Position numbers and translations under genes: made by a program. Under the pieces are notes generated by a model. That model did no database searches and was not told the DNA's origin. It saw nothing but the letters and a program-made list of their open reading frames with translations. A stretch of DNA of 37,179 nucleotides from Patescibacteria group bacterium (GTDB lineage Bacteria > Patescibacteriota > Gracilibacteria > Absconditabacterales > Absconditicoccaceae): NCBI GenBank assembly GCA_022705745.1, contig JAKJDW010000010.1:1-37179 (forward strand), written 5' to 3'. Positions 10,847 through 19,639 of the stretch are shown one piece after another (within the stretch, counting starts at the first letter, position 1; every line of letters starts with the position of its first letter).

Positions 10847-11755
10847 TTAAGCTTTTCTTCTAACAATCTTGTACACAAGATATAATAGTATAGTTCAAAT
10901 AATTACAGCTAAAATATTTTCTTTTGGTCACACAACTACAGGCTTGATAGGCTTTGGTATGGTAGGCTCATCAGCTTTCTTTTCTGCTAAATAATTAAAT
11001 GTATAATTAACTTCTGTTCATCAATTATTTGGAATAAATTTTACAATATATTCTCAATCTCTTGTCAAAGTAAAAGTATACGATTCAGCCGACATATTAA
11101 TAGTGGTAAGTTTATTAAATGTCTCCTCTTTATCATCTCGCAAAAACAAATCTACAGTATTGCTACCATTTACTGCAATCCAGCTTAAAGTAACTTTATT
11201 ACCATCTATAGTATGCGATATATTTGCTAAACGCATATCTGCTCATGCAGCGTGCACACTTCCACATTCATCTCATGTTCAATAAAGTCTATCCTTCAAC
11301 CTAAAACACAATTCATTTGATACTTCTCATAAAGTATTAGCTGAATCTTTTGGTATAGATACCAAATAATAAATAATATTAGGATCTAAATTATCCGTTA
11401 CAGTCAACTCCATTGTAAAATGACTACTCGTTAAATTGAGATTTGTAAAATTTTTTTCTCTTGTAAGAGAAATTAATGCAGGATCTTCTATTAGTTGATT
11501 GAGAGTCTTTGGTCAATATAACAAGGTATAATCAGTAATTTTATCACCAAACTCATCTTTCAAAACTGGTGAATTTATCGTTATTGAATTAGATGTAATA
11601 GTTTTTACCGATATTTCATCAATATTCGGCCTATAACCAAATAATATATCATCTCAAATAGTATTTAAATAATCCAAAATACTATCAGAAAAAGAAATGC
11701 CAAACAAAGTAAGAGCAAAAGTGCATCACAAAACAAAGCTAACTAATTTTTTCAT
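10847..11755 (-). CDS. secreted, C-terminally anchored protein with FnIII-like domains
   Basis: 302 aa. An N-terminal signal peptide (MKKLVSFVLGCTFALTLFG) is followed by extracellular beta-rich sequence. Two fibronectin-III-like units can be traced: about residues 40-130 (ISVKTITSNSITINSP...YYLVSIPKDS) and about 170-255 (LANISHTIDGNKVTLSWIAVNG...YTFTLTRDGEYIVKFIP). Then a Pro/Lys stretch (TIPKPIKPVVVGPKEN) and a C-terminal membrane helix ILAVIIGTILLYLVYKIV ending in RRKA. The layout is that of a surface protein held by a membrane stop-transfer segment, with the basic tail inside; no LPXTG-type sorting motif is seen. TGA glycines throughout. Ligand unknown. Stop TAA; start ATG 11753-11755. Confidence 0.8.
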
Positions 11756-11868
11756 AGCAAAATTTATTTGTAAATAAATAATCAACAATATTGTAACAAA
11801 ATATATGTATATTTTAATAGTATTTTCAACATTAAATCAACAAAAACCTTGAAAAAATGTCAAAAAAT

Positions 11869-11896
11869 TTGACAAACCCCGTTTTTTTGATATACA
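11869..11896 (+). promoter_or_regulatory. candidate sigma-70 promoter for thyA
   Basis: TTGACA (11869-11874), a 16-base spacer and TATACA (11891-11896, followed by AT) stand about 98 bases before the thyA start. The -35 is also the right half of the inverted repeat TGTCAAA-AAA-TTTGACA (11858-11874), whose left half gives a TTGACA facing the FnIII-like gene on the other strand, although that side lacks a good -10. Confidence 0.5.
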
Positions 11897-11993
11897 ATGG
11901 TTATCACATTTTAATAAAAAAATGAAATAGTATGGATTTTTTTTAATTATTTATTATATTATAAAATAACAGTTTATATTTAAATTAACACAA

Positions 11994-12860
11994 ATGAAAT
12001 CATATTTAAACATTGTAAAAAACATACTAAACAATTGAATCTTAAAAGAAAATAGGACTTGAATAGACACTCTTTCTATACCTTGAGTCTTTTTTGAACA
12101 CGATATGGCTGATGGATATCCTCTTCTGACTACAAAACAAGTCCCATTCAGATTAATTGCTTCTGAATTAGAATTTTTTATAAAATGAATTACGGACAAA
12201 AACTGGCTAATTGAAAGAAACAACCACATCCGAGACGAATGGTGTTCTCCAGATAAGGTAAAATACTGACACGATGAACAAACTAAGCAAAAAATGATGG
12301 AAGAAAGAGAACTTTGACCAATATATTGATATCAACGAAGAAATTTTTGATGAGAGTACATTAGCCGAGACCAAGAATCTCAAACCAAATGAGTAGATCA
12401 ATTAAAAAAAATGATAGAAACATTAAAAACAGACCCAAACGATAGAAGAATGATTGTTATGGCTCGAAATCCTCAATTTTTACATAGAATGGCATTACCT
12501 CCTTGTCATTATGGATTTCAAGTTTTAGTATCAGATGGTAAATTACACCTATTACGAAATCAAAGGTCTGTAGATACAATGCTTTGATTGCCGTTCAATA
12601 TAGCTAGCTACGCATTACTACTACATCTACTAGCCAAAGAATCTTGATTAAAAGAAGGAAAACTAATTGGATTTTTAGCTGATACCCACATATACACAAA
12701 CCACATTGAATGAGCTAAAGAACAAATCAACAGAACTCCATTAAAGTTACCAACAATAAAAACTGAAAAGTTCACTTCAATATTTGACCGAGAATACACA
12801 GATACAGTAGTAGAAAACTATGAACATCAATGAAAAATTAAATTTGATATAGCCGTATAA
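11994..12860 (+). CDS. thyA: thymidylate synthase ThyA
   Basis: Converts dUMP to dTMP using methylene-tetrahydrofolate, releasing dihydrofolate. 288 aa. Motifs in order: NRTGIDTLSIPGVFF (phosphate-binding Arg and entry loop), YPLLTTKQVPFRLIASELEFFIKG, LGPIYGYQRRNFGGEY, PNDRRMIVMARNP, the active site LPPCHYGFQVLVS with nucleophile Cys171, QRSVDTMLGLPFNIASYALL and DTHIYTNHIEGAKEQ. Length fits the ThyA family. TGA encodes the glycines at NNGIL, RTGID, IPGVF, LGLPF and others. The dihydrofolate made would be recycled by folA at 29527. Start ATG 11994, no Shine-Dalgarno; a sigma-70-like promoter is visible upstream. Stop TAA. Confidence 0.97.
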
Positions 12861-12904
12861 GCGATATATAATTTTATAAAGTTGCAAATTTCTATACCAC
12901 CTGT

Positions 12905-12920
12905 CCCGTAGTACTACGGG
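12905..12920. repeat. 16-bp perfect palindrome CCCGTAGTACTACGGG
   Basis: Perfect palindrome 45 bases after thyA, followed by GCGGAGC. A diverged relative (CCCGTAGGACTACGGGGC) lies near 20153-20171. It belongs to the GC-rich intergenic repeat network; a role in transcript ends is possible but no T-tract follows. Confidence 0.6.
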
Positions 12921-12957
12921 GCGGAGCTACATTTTATAGAGATTAAAACCATAAACT

Positions 12958-13337
12958 GTCATTTCGACTAAGTGAACAAAGTGAACGCACGGAGAAATCC
13001 TTTTATTAAAAAATTTCATTATATAAATCCCTCCATTTAGGATTTAATAAGTTAATCAAAAACTCCTTTTTTTTCCTACTCCATTTTTTCAATTGCTTTT
13101 CTCTCATTATAATATGACTAACATCGTTACCTATTTCATAATATACCAATTTCTTACATCAGTATTTTTTAGTAAATCAATCTAATAATCATTCTTTATG
13201 CTCGTATATTCTTCTTTTTAAATTATTTGTCATACCAATATATAAAGTGCCAGAATCACTCGCCAGCATATAAACATAATATTCTTTCATTCTTATGGTG
13301 GGAATATAAAGGATTTCTCGACTTCGCTCGAAATGAC
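12958..13337. mobile_element. inverted-repeat cassette carrying a GIY-YIG gene
   Basis: Left end GTCATTTCGA (12958-12967) and right end TCGAAATGAC (13328-13337) are exact inverted copies. Inside them a second pair, GAGAAATCCTTTTAT (12992-13006) and ATAAAGGATTTCTC (13306-13319), is also inverted. The spacing differs (about 24 against 8 bases) because the left side has an extra GTGAACAAAGTGAACGC stretch. Almost the whole interior is the GIY-YIG nuclease gene. The structure suggests a small mobile unit, or a MITE-type repeat pair around a gene. No target duplication was identified. Confidence 0.55.
13006..13290 (-). CDS. GIY-YIG family endonuclease-like protein (UhbY/UPF0213 type)
   Basis: 94 aa, one domain. 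Begins MKEYYVYMLASDSGTLYIGMTNNLKRRIYEHK: YVYML and LYIGMT are the GIY-YIG strands, and the Arg in NNLKRRIYEH is the expected catalytic Arg. FTKKY, LVYYE and a REKQLKKW helix (the Glu is the metal ligand) follow, ending NPKGRDLYNEIF. Small stand-alone members of this family are common, and their cellular role is poorly known. TGA glycines occur (EHKEGLL, NPKG). It sits within inverted repeats only a few bases from its ends: the stop TAA overlaps the inner repeat. Start ATG 13288-13290. Confidence 0.9.
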
Positions 13338-13347
13338 CGGAATGGCC

Positions 13348-14886
13348 CTACCTCTCTACGAACATACTCTTACTCCTATATTGCATCGCTTCTGCTAAAT
13401 GCTTAATTTCTAAGCTTTCTACTCACTCCATATCAGCAATAGTCCTAGCAAGTTTGATGATCCTATGAACAACTCTAGGAGATAAAACTAATCTTTCTGA
13501 AGCTGTAGTCAAAAATTCCTTAATCTCATCAGACAATGGGATATATTTTTCAATATCATTACTACTCATATCAGAATTGGAAACTATATTTGTGCCAGCA
13601 AATCTTTTTTTCTGTATTTGCCGAGCCTTTATAATTTTTTCTCTAATAGACTGACTACTTTCTGATTTTACATTATCCAGTAATTTATCTATATTTTCTC
13701 TAGGAATTTCTAAAATCATATCTATCCTATCCATCAAAGGACCAGAAATTTTGTTTTGATAAATTTTGACTTCATTGATACTACAAGTACAAGCCCTTTC
13801 TGGATCTTTGTAATACCCACATTTACAAGGGTTCATACTTGCTACAAACATAAAATTTGCAGGATAATTGACACTACCAGATACTCTAGAAATACTAATA
13901 TTTTTATCCTCAATTGGCTGTCTAAGCACTTCCAATGTCTCTCTAGGAAACTCTGTAATTTCATCAAAAAACAAAACTCATTTATGTGCTAAGCTCACTT
14001 CTCATGGAGTTAAATTGGATCATCCTCAAACTATAGAAATTTTGGATGCCGTATGATGAACTTGTCTAAAAGGTCTTTGGACTATCAAAGGGTGATCTTT
14101 GTTTAATTTTCATACTACAGAATAAATCTGTGATACTTCCAAAATTTCTTGAAATCAAAGGGGCGGTAAAACACTTTTTAGAGCTTTACTCAACATAGTT
14201 TTCCCACTTCATGGAGCTCAAATCATAAAAACATTGTGTAATCCAGCAGCAGCGATAGATAATGCTCTTTTGGCTAAAATATGTCATTTGATATGTTCAA
14301 AATCTATCTCAAAATCATATTGAACATTGTACAAACTTTCTACATCTTTTGATTGAGAAACACACTGTAAATCTTTTCAATCTACGAAATATCAAACTAA
14401 TTGTAAAAAGTTATCCAAAGGATAAATAGTAATTCACGAAATATACTCTAACTCATATAAATTTTCACTTGGAACAAAAAAATCTTTGTATCATTTTTTG
14501 ATAGCAGAAATTACGGATGGAAGTAGTCAATTTACTCTTTTGATAGTACCGTCCAATCCCAACTCTCCAAAAAACAAATATTTTTCAAGATCTTTTTGGT
14601 GATGAACTCTTCATTCTTGTAAAAGAACCAATATAGCTACTGCCATAGAAAGATCAAAGGAAGTACCAACTTTTCTAATATCCGAAGGAGATAAATTTAA
14701 AACAAATCTTTTATTTGGTAAAATTATACCCACATTGCGAAAAGTGGCTCTGAGTCTTTCTTTGGACTCTTTGATAGCCGCATCTGGAAGTCAAATAATC
14801 TCTATCCCTGGTAAAGACTTGTTTGCATCTGCTTCTACTAAAATCTCGTAACCTTCTAGTCCAAGGTTTGTGAATGTTTTTGTCAT
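13348..14886 (-). CDS. comM: YifB/ComM family Mg-chelatase-like AAA ATPase
   Basis: 512 aa. ComM is a hexameric branch-migration helicase that helps integrate DNA taken up by transformation. N-terminal S5/Lon-like domain: TNLGLEGYEILVEADANKS, LPGIEIIGLPDAAIKESKER, VLNLSPSDIRKVG. AAA core: MIGAPGSGKTMLSKAL (Walker A near 222-230), VLFFDEITEFPRETLEVLRQP (Walker B), FMFVASMNPCKCGYY with the typical Cys cluster (CKCGYYKDPERACTCS), GPLMDRIDMILEIP. C-terminal helical MgCHLI_C domain: SPRVVHRIIKLARTIADMEG. Start ATG 14884-14886 (MTKTF) fits the family; in-frame ATGs at 14893 and 14971 would add 3 or 29 residues. Stop TAG. Confidence 0.92.
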
Positions 14887-15034
14887 TCGTACCATTTTCT
14901 TGTTCAAATAATAATTAAATATCAACTTTGAATTTCCCTTAGATTGAAATAATGTATATTTTTTATAATACAAAAATCAAGAGATTTTTTGACAAACAAG
15001 AAATGGGCCATCAAAAGCAAATATTGTAAAAATA

Positions 15035-15068
15035 AAAAACGGGGAGTAGTTACTCTTCCCGCTTTTTT
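15035..15068 (-). terminator. hairpin terminator downstream of the UGA-free gene
   Basis: CGGGGAGTA (15040-15048) pairs with TACTCTTCCCG (15051-15061) with a two-base bulge. An A-run lies on one side (AAAAAA, 15034-15039) and a T-run on the other (15063-15068). It lies six bases after the stop of the minus-strand gene at 15075 and is one of the clearest intrinsic terminators in the window. Confidence 0.75.
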
Positions 15069-15074
15069 GTTTGT

Positions 15075-15626
15075 CTAGAGAGAATAAAATCTCTCTAATT
15101 CAAACAAATTTTTTTGATATTGTTTCTTTTGTTCATCCTCAAAAGAAACAATATTTCTATTAAATTCTCTCCAAACCTCACACCTATTGCGTGGAAGTTT
15201 GTGTACAATTCTATTATATTGACCCTCTTCATTATTTGTTGAGAGCCAAGCAAAGAATCGCAACACCCCAAGCATGTGAGGTGGAGAAGAAATATATGCT
15301 TTAGCATCATTGTTGAAAAGAACTTTCAAACTCTTTACAAAGAGCAATATTGGTTCTTTTCTTTTTAAATAGCGTCTTTTCCACCTTCGTATGTGGAAAA
15401 GATGAAACATGAAACAAATAAACATCACTATTAGAGGGAACTGTATAAGACTCATTCCCAAATAGTGAAGTCTCATAATAATCAATATTATTACCATAGT
15501 AAATAATATTGAAATTATGGGAGCAGAATTCTTAATCGATAGATCTCGATTTTTTATCGAGACAATATCATCCACGATTTGCTCCAAAAGCGTGGATTTG
15601 GGTTTGAAGTAACATTTTGTATTCAT
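15075..15626 (-). CDS. hypothetical two-helix membrane protein lacking UGA codons
   Basis: 183 aa, not recognised. After a basic N-terminal stretch come two closely spaced hydrophobic helices (about 36-53, ISILFTMVIILIIMRL, and 58-78, MSLIQFPLIVMFICFMFHLF), then the positive HIRRWKRRYLKRKE and a soluble C-terminal half of about 90 residues with EVWREFNRNIVSFEDEQKKQ. Unlike nearly all neighbours it has no in-frame TGA: its three glycines are all GGN, while its tryptophans are TGG. It is a single-gene unit with its own strong terminator (15035-15068). This fits recent acquisition from a standard-code donor, or selection to be readable in one. Stop TAG, start ATG 15624-15626. Confidence 0.75.
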   Translation of the reverse strand: MNTKCYFKPKSTLLEQIVDDIVSIKNRDLSIKNSAPIISILFTMVIILIIMRLHYLGMSLIQFPLIVMFICFMFHLFHIRRWKRRYLKRKEPILLFVKSLKVLFNNDAKAYISSPPHMLGVLRFFAWLSTNNEEGQYNRIVHKLPRNRCEVWREFNRNIVSFEDEQKKQYQKNLFELERFYSL

Positions 15627-15753
15627 AATTTTTTTATTTTTATTATTTTTTTACACTTATGAATATATATTTTTTCCAAAAGAAGTCAAACTTAGTTTTT
15701 TCACAAAATCATTAATCTAAATCTTTCTTTACAATTGCAAAATTTTTTAATCA

Positions 15754-15791
15754 AAAAATAGCAGACACAACAATTAATATCCGCTATTTTT
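15754..15791 (-). terminator. terminator of the kbl transcript
   Basis: AAAAATAGCAGA (15754-15765) and TCCGCTATTTTT (15780-15791) form a 12-base stem with one mismatch. On the minus strand it ends in a run of U directly downstream of the kbl stop at 15816. Confidence 0.6.
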
Positions 15792-15815
15792 CTATAAATA
15801 AGATAAATCTCTATA

Positions 15816-17003
15816 TTAGATCACTCATAATTTCTTTCAAATCTTTTCAAAAGCTGATATAGCTTTATCCAAATGATGAATCTCATGTGCTGCAGAAAGT
15901 TGAATTCTAATTCTAGCTTGCTCTTTAGGAACAACTGGATAATAAAATCCTATCACATAAATTCATTCATCCAAAAGCTCTCTAGCAAAATCTTGAGAAA
16001 GTTTTGCATCATAAAGCATCAAAGCACATATAGCTGAAGCTGTAGATTTGATATCAAAACCGAGTCATTTCATTTTTTCTACAAAATACTCAGTATTTTG
16101 ATGCAATTTATCTTGTAATTCTGCTGTACTAGCCATCATATCAAACACTTTTATTCCTGCTGCTGCTACTACTGGTGGTATAGAGTTTGAGAATAAATAT
16201 GGTCTAGAGCGCTGTCTGAGTAATTCTATGATTTCTTTTTTTCAGGTAGTAAATCCTCAAATGGCACCACCAAACGCTTTTCATAAAGTTCAAGTAATAA
16301 TTTCTACTTGTCATCTTATATTGAAATACTCAGTAACTCCCCTACCTGTAGCTCAAACAACTCAAGCAGAATGACACTCATCTACCATCACCATAGCATC
16401 ATATTTGTTTGCAAGTTCTACTATTTTATCCATTGGAGCAATATTTCAATCCATTGAGAAAACTCCATCTGTTACTATAAGTTTGAATCTAGCATCCTTT
16501 GCTTCTATAAGTTTAGCTTCCAAATCTTCCATATTTGCGTTTTCATATCTGTATCTTTGTGCTTTACATAATCTAACTCCATCTATAATAGAAGCATGAT
16601 TTAATGAATCAGAAATAATAGCATCTTCAGCTGAAAGCAAAGGCTCAAAAACTCAACCATTAGCATCAAAACAAGCCGCATAAAGTATCGTATCTTCTGT
16701 ACCAAAAAATTCAGATATTTTTTGTTCAAGTTTTTTGTGTAGGTCTGTTGTTCCACAAATAAAACGAACAGATGACATTCCATATCAGTGAGATTTGAGA
16801 GCTTCTTCAGCTGCTTTTTTTAATTCTGGATGGTTGGATAATCATAAATAATTGTTTGCACAAAAATTTAATACTGTTTGACCATTTTCAAGTTTGATTT
16901 CTGCTTCTTGTGGTGAAACAATAATGCGTTCGTTTTTGTAAAGTCACGCTTCTTTGATAGAGTCCAACTCTTTTTGTAAATAATGCTTAATGTTTGAGTA
17001 CAT
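15816..17003 (-). CDS. kbl: glycine C-acetyltransferase (2-amino-3-ketobutyrate CoA ligase)
   Basis: PLP enzyme of the alpha-oxoamine synthase family that interconverts glycine plus acetyl-CoA and 2-amino-3-ketobutyrate. 395 aa, close to E. coli Kbl (398). Motifs: [82 protein letters not shown] (the Asp binding the PLP ring nitrogen), and TGTLGKAFGGAIGG with the Schiff-base lysine. Ends FEKIGKKLGVI. The threonine dehydrogenase partner (tdh) is not next to it, so threonine breakdown cannot be asserted; other AOS family members (KBL-like SPT/AONS) remain possible. Start ATG 17001; AGG lies about nine bases upstream. Stop TAA. Confidence 0.92.
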
Positions 17004-17088
17004 TTTTAGCCAACCTAAAAAATAAAAATATTATTTAACATAAAAATAAATAATTTTTTACATTTCATTTTTTATTCGTAAAATTAAT

Positions 17089-17382
17089 TTAATTTTTTTT
17101 GTTCACAAAATATCAGGTAACAAATAGATATCCAATAGCAATTAAAATTAATCCACCAACAATTGTACGCAAAACATATATTCAAATAATCAAAAGGATG
17201 ATTCATAAAATCATATAAATTCTTTCTTCCCATGTAGATTTAATCCACCAATCTCCAATTTTAGAAAAAAAGTTTTTTGAATGAACTTCAACTTTTTTAG
17301 CAGTTTCTTTTGCTACACCTTTTACCTCATCTACCTTTTTTTCTAAATCAATCTTTTTTTTAGTCGTTTTTTTAACAGCCAT
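17089..17382 (-). CDS. small membrane protein with N-terminal charged helix
   Basis: 97 aa, not assigned to a family. Residues 1-38 are a Lys/Glu-rich helix that could be a coiled coil (KKKIDLEKKVDEVKGVAKET). A middle segment (FFSKIGDWWIKSTWEERI) precedes two hydrophobic helices, about 58-74 (MILGIILLIIGIYVLR) and 76-92 (VGGLILIAIGYLFVTGYFV). The form is like small YtxH/DUF883-type envelope proteins but the match is by shape only. TGA glycines in both helices. Starts at ATG 17380-17382 and ends at TAA; it stands between hsp20 and kbl on the same strand. Confidence 0.75.
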
Positions 17383-17447
17383 TTTTATTTTAATATAATA
17401 ATAAAGAGAATATTTAAAAACAATTAGTTAACATCAACAAATAAGCT

Positions 17448-17789
17448 TTAATGTCTCTCTACTTCCAATTGAATTTTTTCTGGAACAATAGATTTTGGTA
17501 TTATTATTTGCAAAACATTATCAGATGAAAGCTTACTATGTATTTTATCAAAATATGCCTGTGGGGGCAGATCCAAAACCTGTTCAATTTTTCCCCAATA
17601 ACAGTCCTCTCTCAATGGGATTAAGTCATCCTTTAATAAAACCTTTTTTCTAAGTCATTTTACGATCAGTCTATAATCTTTAATACTAATATCAAGAGTT
17701 TCCTTTTCTACTCATCACAAAGGCATAACCACCACCATTTCATTTGGAGATTCATATATATCATAAGGAATTTTTATTATTTCTTTCAT
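17448..17789 (-). CDS. small heat-shock protein, Hsp20/alpha-crystallin family
   Basis: 113 aa. ATP-independent holdase chaperone. The alpha-crystallin domain fills most of the chain: MVVVMPLGGVEKETLDISIKDYRLIVKG, then the PLREDCYWGKIEQVLDLPPQAYFDKIHSKLSS block (the family's F.R...LP...D.I.A), and LQIIIPKSIVPEKIQLEVE. The C-terminal IXI anchor is not obvious: the sequence after IIIPK is short. A Trp-Gly (YWGK) stands in place of the usual F-R. TGA glycines at GGVEK and VKGLR. Starts at ATG 17787; 12 bases separate its start from the upstream gene's stop, so it is probably part of the ssb-lepB transcript. Confidence 0.83.
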
Positions 17790-17801
17790 TATTTTGTATA
17801 G

Positions 17802-18383
17802 TTATTCATTAAATATTTTGGATAAAAACTCATTAATCTGTTTACTATAAGCTTCTGGATTATAAAGATTGCGAAAGTTGATTTCTCAAGCTCTTAGTTT
17901 TTCATCTTGTTCTGCTTCTCATCACTCTGAAACAACTAATAGTGATCAATTATTAAATATACTATTCCAAAAGCCTCTTTTTCTAACAGATATTGACCTA
18001 ATTTTTTTTAGATCTATAGTTTTGGAAACCCTTTGAAACAAACCATCTTGATCGTATCTTATAAATGATCTGGGATTCACCACTATAAAGTCCATTTCAT
18101 AGTCCAAAAAATATTGTAATGTCTTTATGTTTGGGGCAATCCACAAAAAACATGATAATACGATAAGTGACCATAACAACCAAGAAGTGGAAATGTGTTT
18201 GATAAGTAGTACCAGCACCACAACCAAAATTGTTGTCCAAAACAAAAATGGAATCAATACTTTTGTCCACAAAAAAAACTTACTTTTCCTAATTACAATC
18301 ACATTTTCTTTTCAATATCTTTCTATTGATTCATTTGCTATTCTTTTTTGAAATCCAAACTCAAAAGTAGACAATATCCCCAT
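17802..18383 (-). CDS. membrane protein with PH-like domain (YdbS/bPH_2 type)
   Basis: 193 aa. N-terminal cytoplasmic segment (FGFQKRIANESIERYGKENVIVIRKS), two membrane helices (about 42-63, WTKVLIPFLFWTTILVVVLVL, and 70-88, WLLWSLIVLSCFLWIA), then a beta-rich region: DFIVVNPRSFIRYDQDGLFQRVSKTIDLKKIRSISV..., followed by SLLVVSGVSEAEQ. This order matches the bacterial PH-domain (DUF304-like) membrane proteins, whose function is mostly unknown. C-terminus: YNPEAYSKQINEFLSKIF. Stop TAA, start ATG 18381-18383; it begins 26 bases after the lepB stop, in one operon. Confidence 0.75.
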
Positions 18384-18408
18384 TTTATATGCCAGTTATT
18401 ACATAAAA

Positions 18409-19008
18409 CTACTCATTAAAACTAGTAGCGAAATTGGGAAATACCCTAAACAAAACCCTACCTATTATATCTTGATTCCCAACCTCATAGTTTGCTCCAT
18501 CATAACACCCCAAACCAAAGCAACACAAAGAGTCTGTACTAAATCACCTATTATCTCACAAAACAAAATATCCATTTTCTATTTGAAATTCTGTTTTCCC
18601 ACATCTAGTTTTAGTTTGTAAATCTTCTGGTAAGTACTGTTCCATTAATTGTTCACAGTTATTTCATGAAATATCACAAATAAAGATAAGTCAATCTTGT
18701 ATTTTAACCATCTCCCCTGGCAATCAAATTATTCTTTTGATATACGGTGTTGTTTTTCATTCTGGAACAAAAACTATTACATCTCACCTACTTAATATAT
18801 CAAATCTTTTGGATATTTTATCTACTATAATAAAATCATTTTCATGAAAAGTGGGAGCCATACTTGCTCAAATCACAGTATACGGATTTGCTATAAAAAA
18901 CCTCACAAATAAAACAGCACCCAATACAAATACAAAAAATGAAAACATATCAAAAATATCCAACAAGATATTCTTAAACTTTACTCTAACATTATCCGAA
19001 AATCACAT
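18409..19008 (-). CDS. lepB: signal peptidase I
   Basis: Cleaves signal peptides from exported proteins at the outer face of the membrane. 199 aa. A single N-terminal membrane helix (residues about 22-40, FSFFVFVLGAVLFVRFFI). Box B GASMAPTF carries catalytic Ser49; HENDFIIVDK follows; box C SRGDVIVF; box D YIKRIIGLPGE carries general base Lys91; box E FVLGDNRGFSTDS. An unusual Cys-rich loop (LCCFGLGCYDG) lies after box E, where many family members have only Ser/Asp-Arg. C-terminus RVLFRVFPNFATSFNE. The export substrates in this window (lipoproteins, FnIII-like protein) would depend on this or signal peptidase II. Start ATG 19006; stop TAG. Confidence 0.93.
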
Positions 19009-19152
19009 CGTCCAGTAAATTTATTTAATTAAAGTCTAAATTCATCAACAAAAACAAGATACAACAAAAACCATCACAGTTTTTATATACATAAACAAAA
19101 AATCCGTACATAAAAACAAATAACCTTCACTTTTATTTTTATTTCATTCAAA

Positions 19153-19551
19153 TTAGAATGGCACTTCTTCATCAACGATATCTGCTGAAGGTTCTTCTAT
19201 TTCACCAGCAGTTTCAGGAGCCTTAGAATCCAAAAAGATAAAGTTGTCCACAATAATCTCTGTCATGTACCTGTCTTTTCCTTCTGTGTCTTGCCATCTT
19301 CTAGTTCTCAACCTTCACTCAACATAAATTCTCTTTCATTTTGTAACATACTGTCCAAGAATCTCCGCTCATTTCCCATAAGCAACACATCTGTGATACT
19401 CGGCTTCTTCAACCATGTTTTCGTCCCTGTTTTTGAACTTTCTGTTTGTAACAATGGTAAAGTTTACAACAGCAGTACCAGAACTTTCGATGGTCTTTAC
19501 TTCTAAATCACTAGTAGATCTTCCAATTAACTGTACTTTATTCAAATCCAT
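19153..19551 (-). CDS. ssb: single-stranded DNA-binding protein
   Basis: 132 aa. OB-fold protein that coats ssDNA in replication, recombination and transformation. MDLNKVQLIGRSTSDLEVK begins the fold; VVNFTIVTNRKF, EEAEYHRCVAYGKGAEILGQYVTKG and IYVEGRLRTRRGQDTEGKDRYMTEIIVDNFIFL follow the family pattern. A short acidic linker leads to the protein-binding tail DEEVPF, equivalent to the classical DDDIPF. TGA encodes several glycines (the AYGK-G and RRGQD sites). First gene of the minus-strand series ssb, lepB, PH-like, hsp20; 144 non-coding bases follow before lepB. Confidence 0.95.
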
Positions 19552-19639
19552 TTTCTAATTTTACATTCTAAAAATTTTTGGTGAATAGTTCACCTCAACA
19601 TAACTAATAATTAAAAATTATTAAAAATCAATTGATTTT

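Noticed and set aside
13756-14056. Two plus-strand open frames within comM
   Set aside because: Complement of the Walker B and Cys-cluster coding sequence; no independent support.
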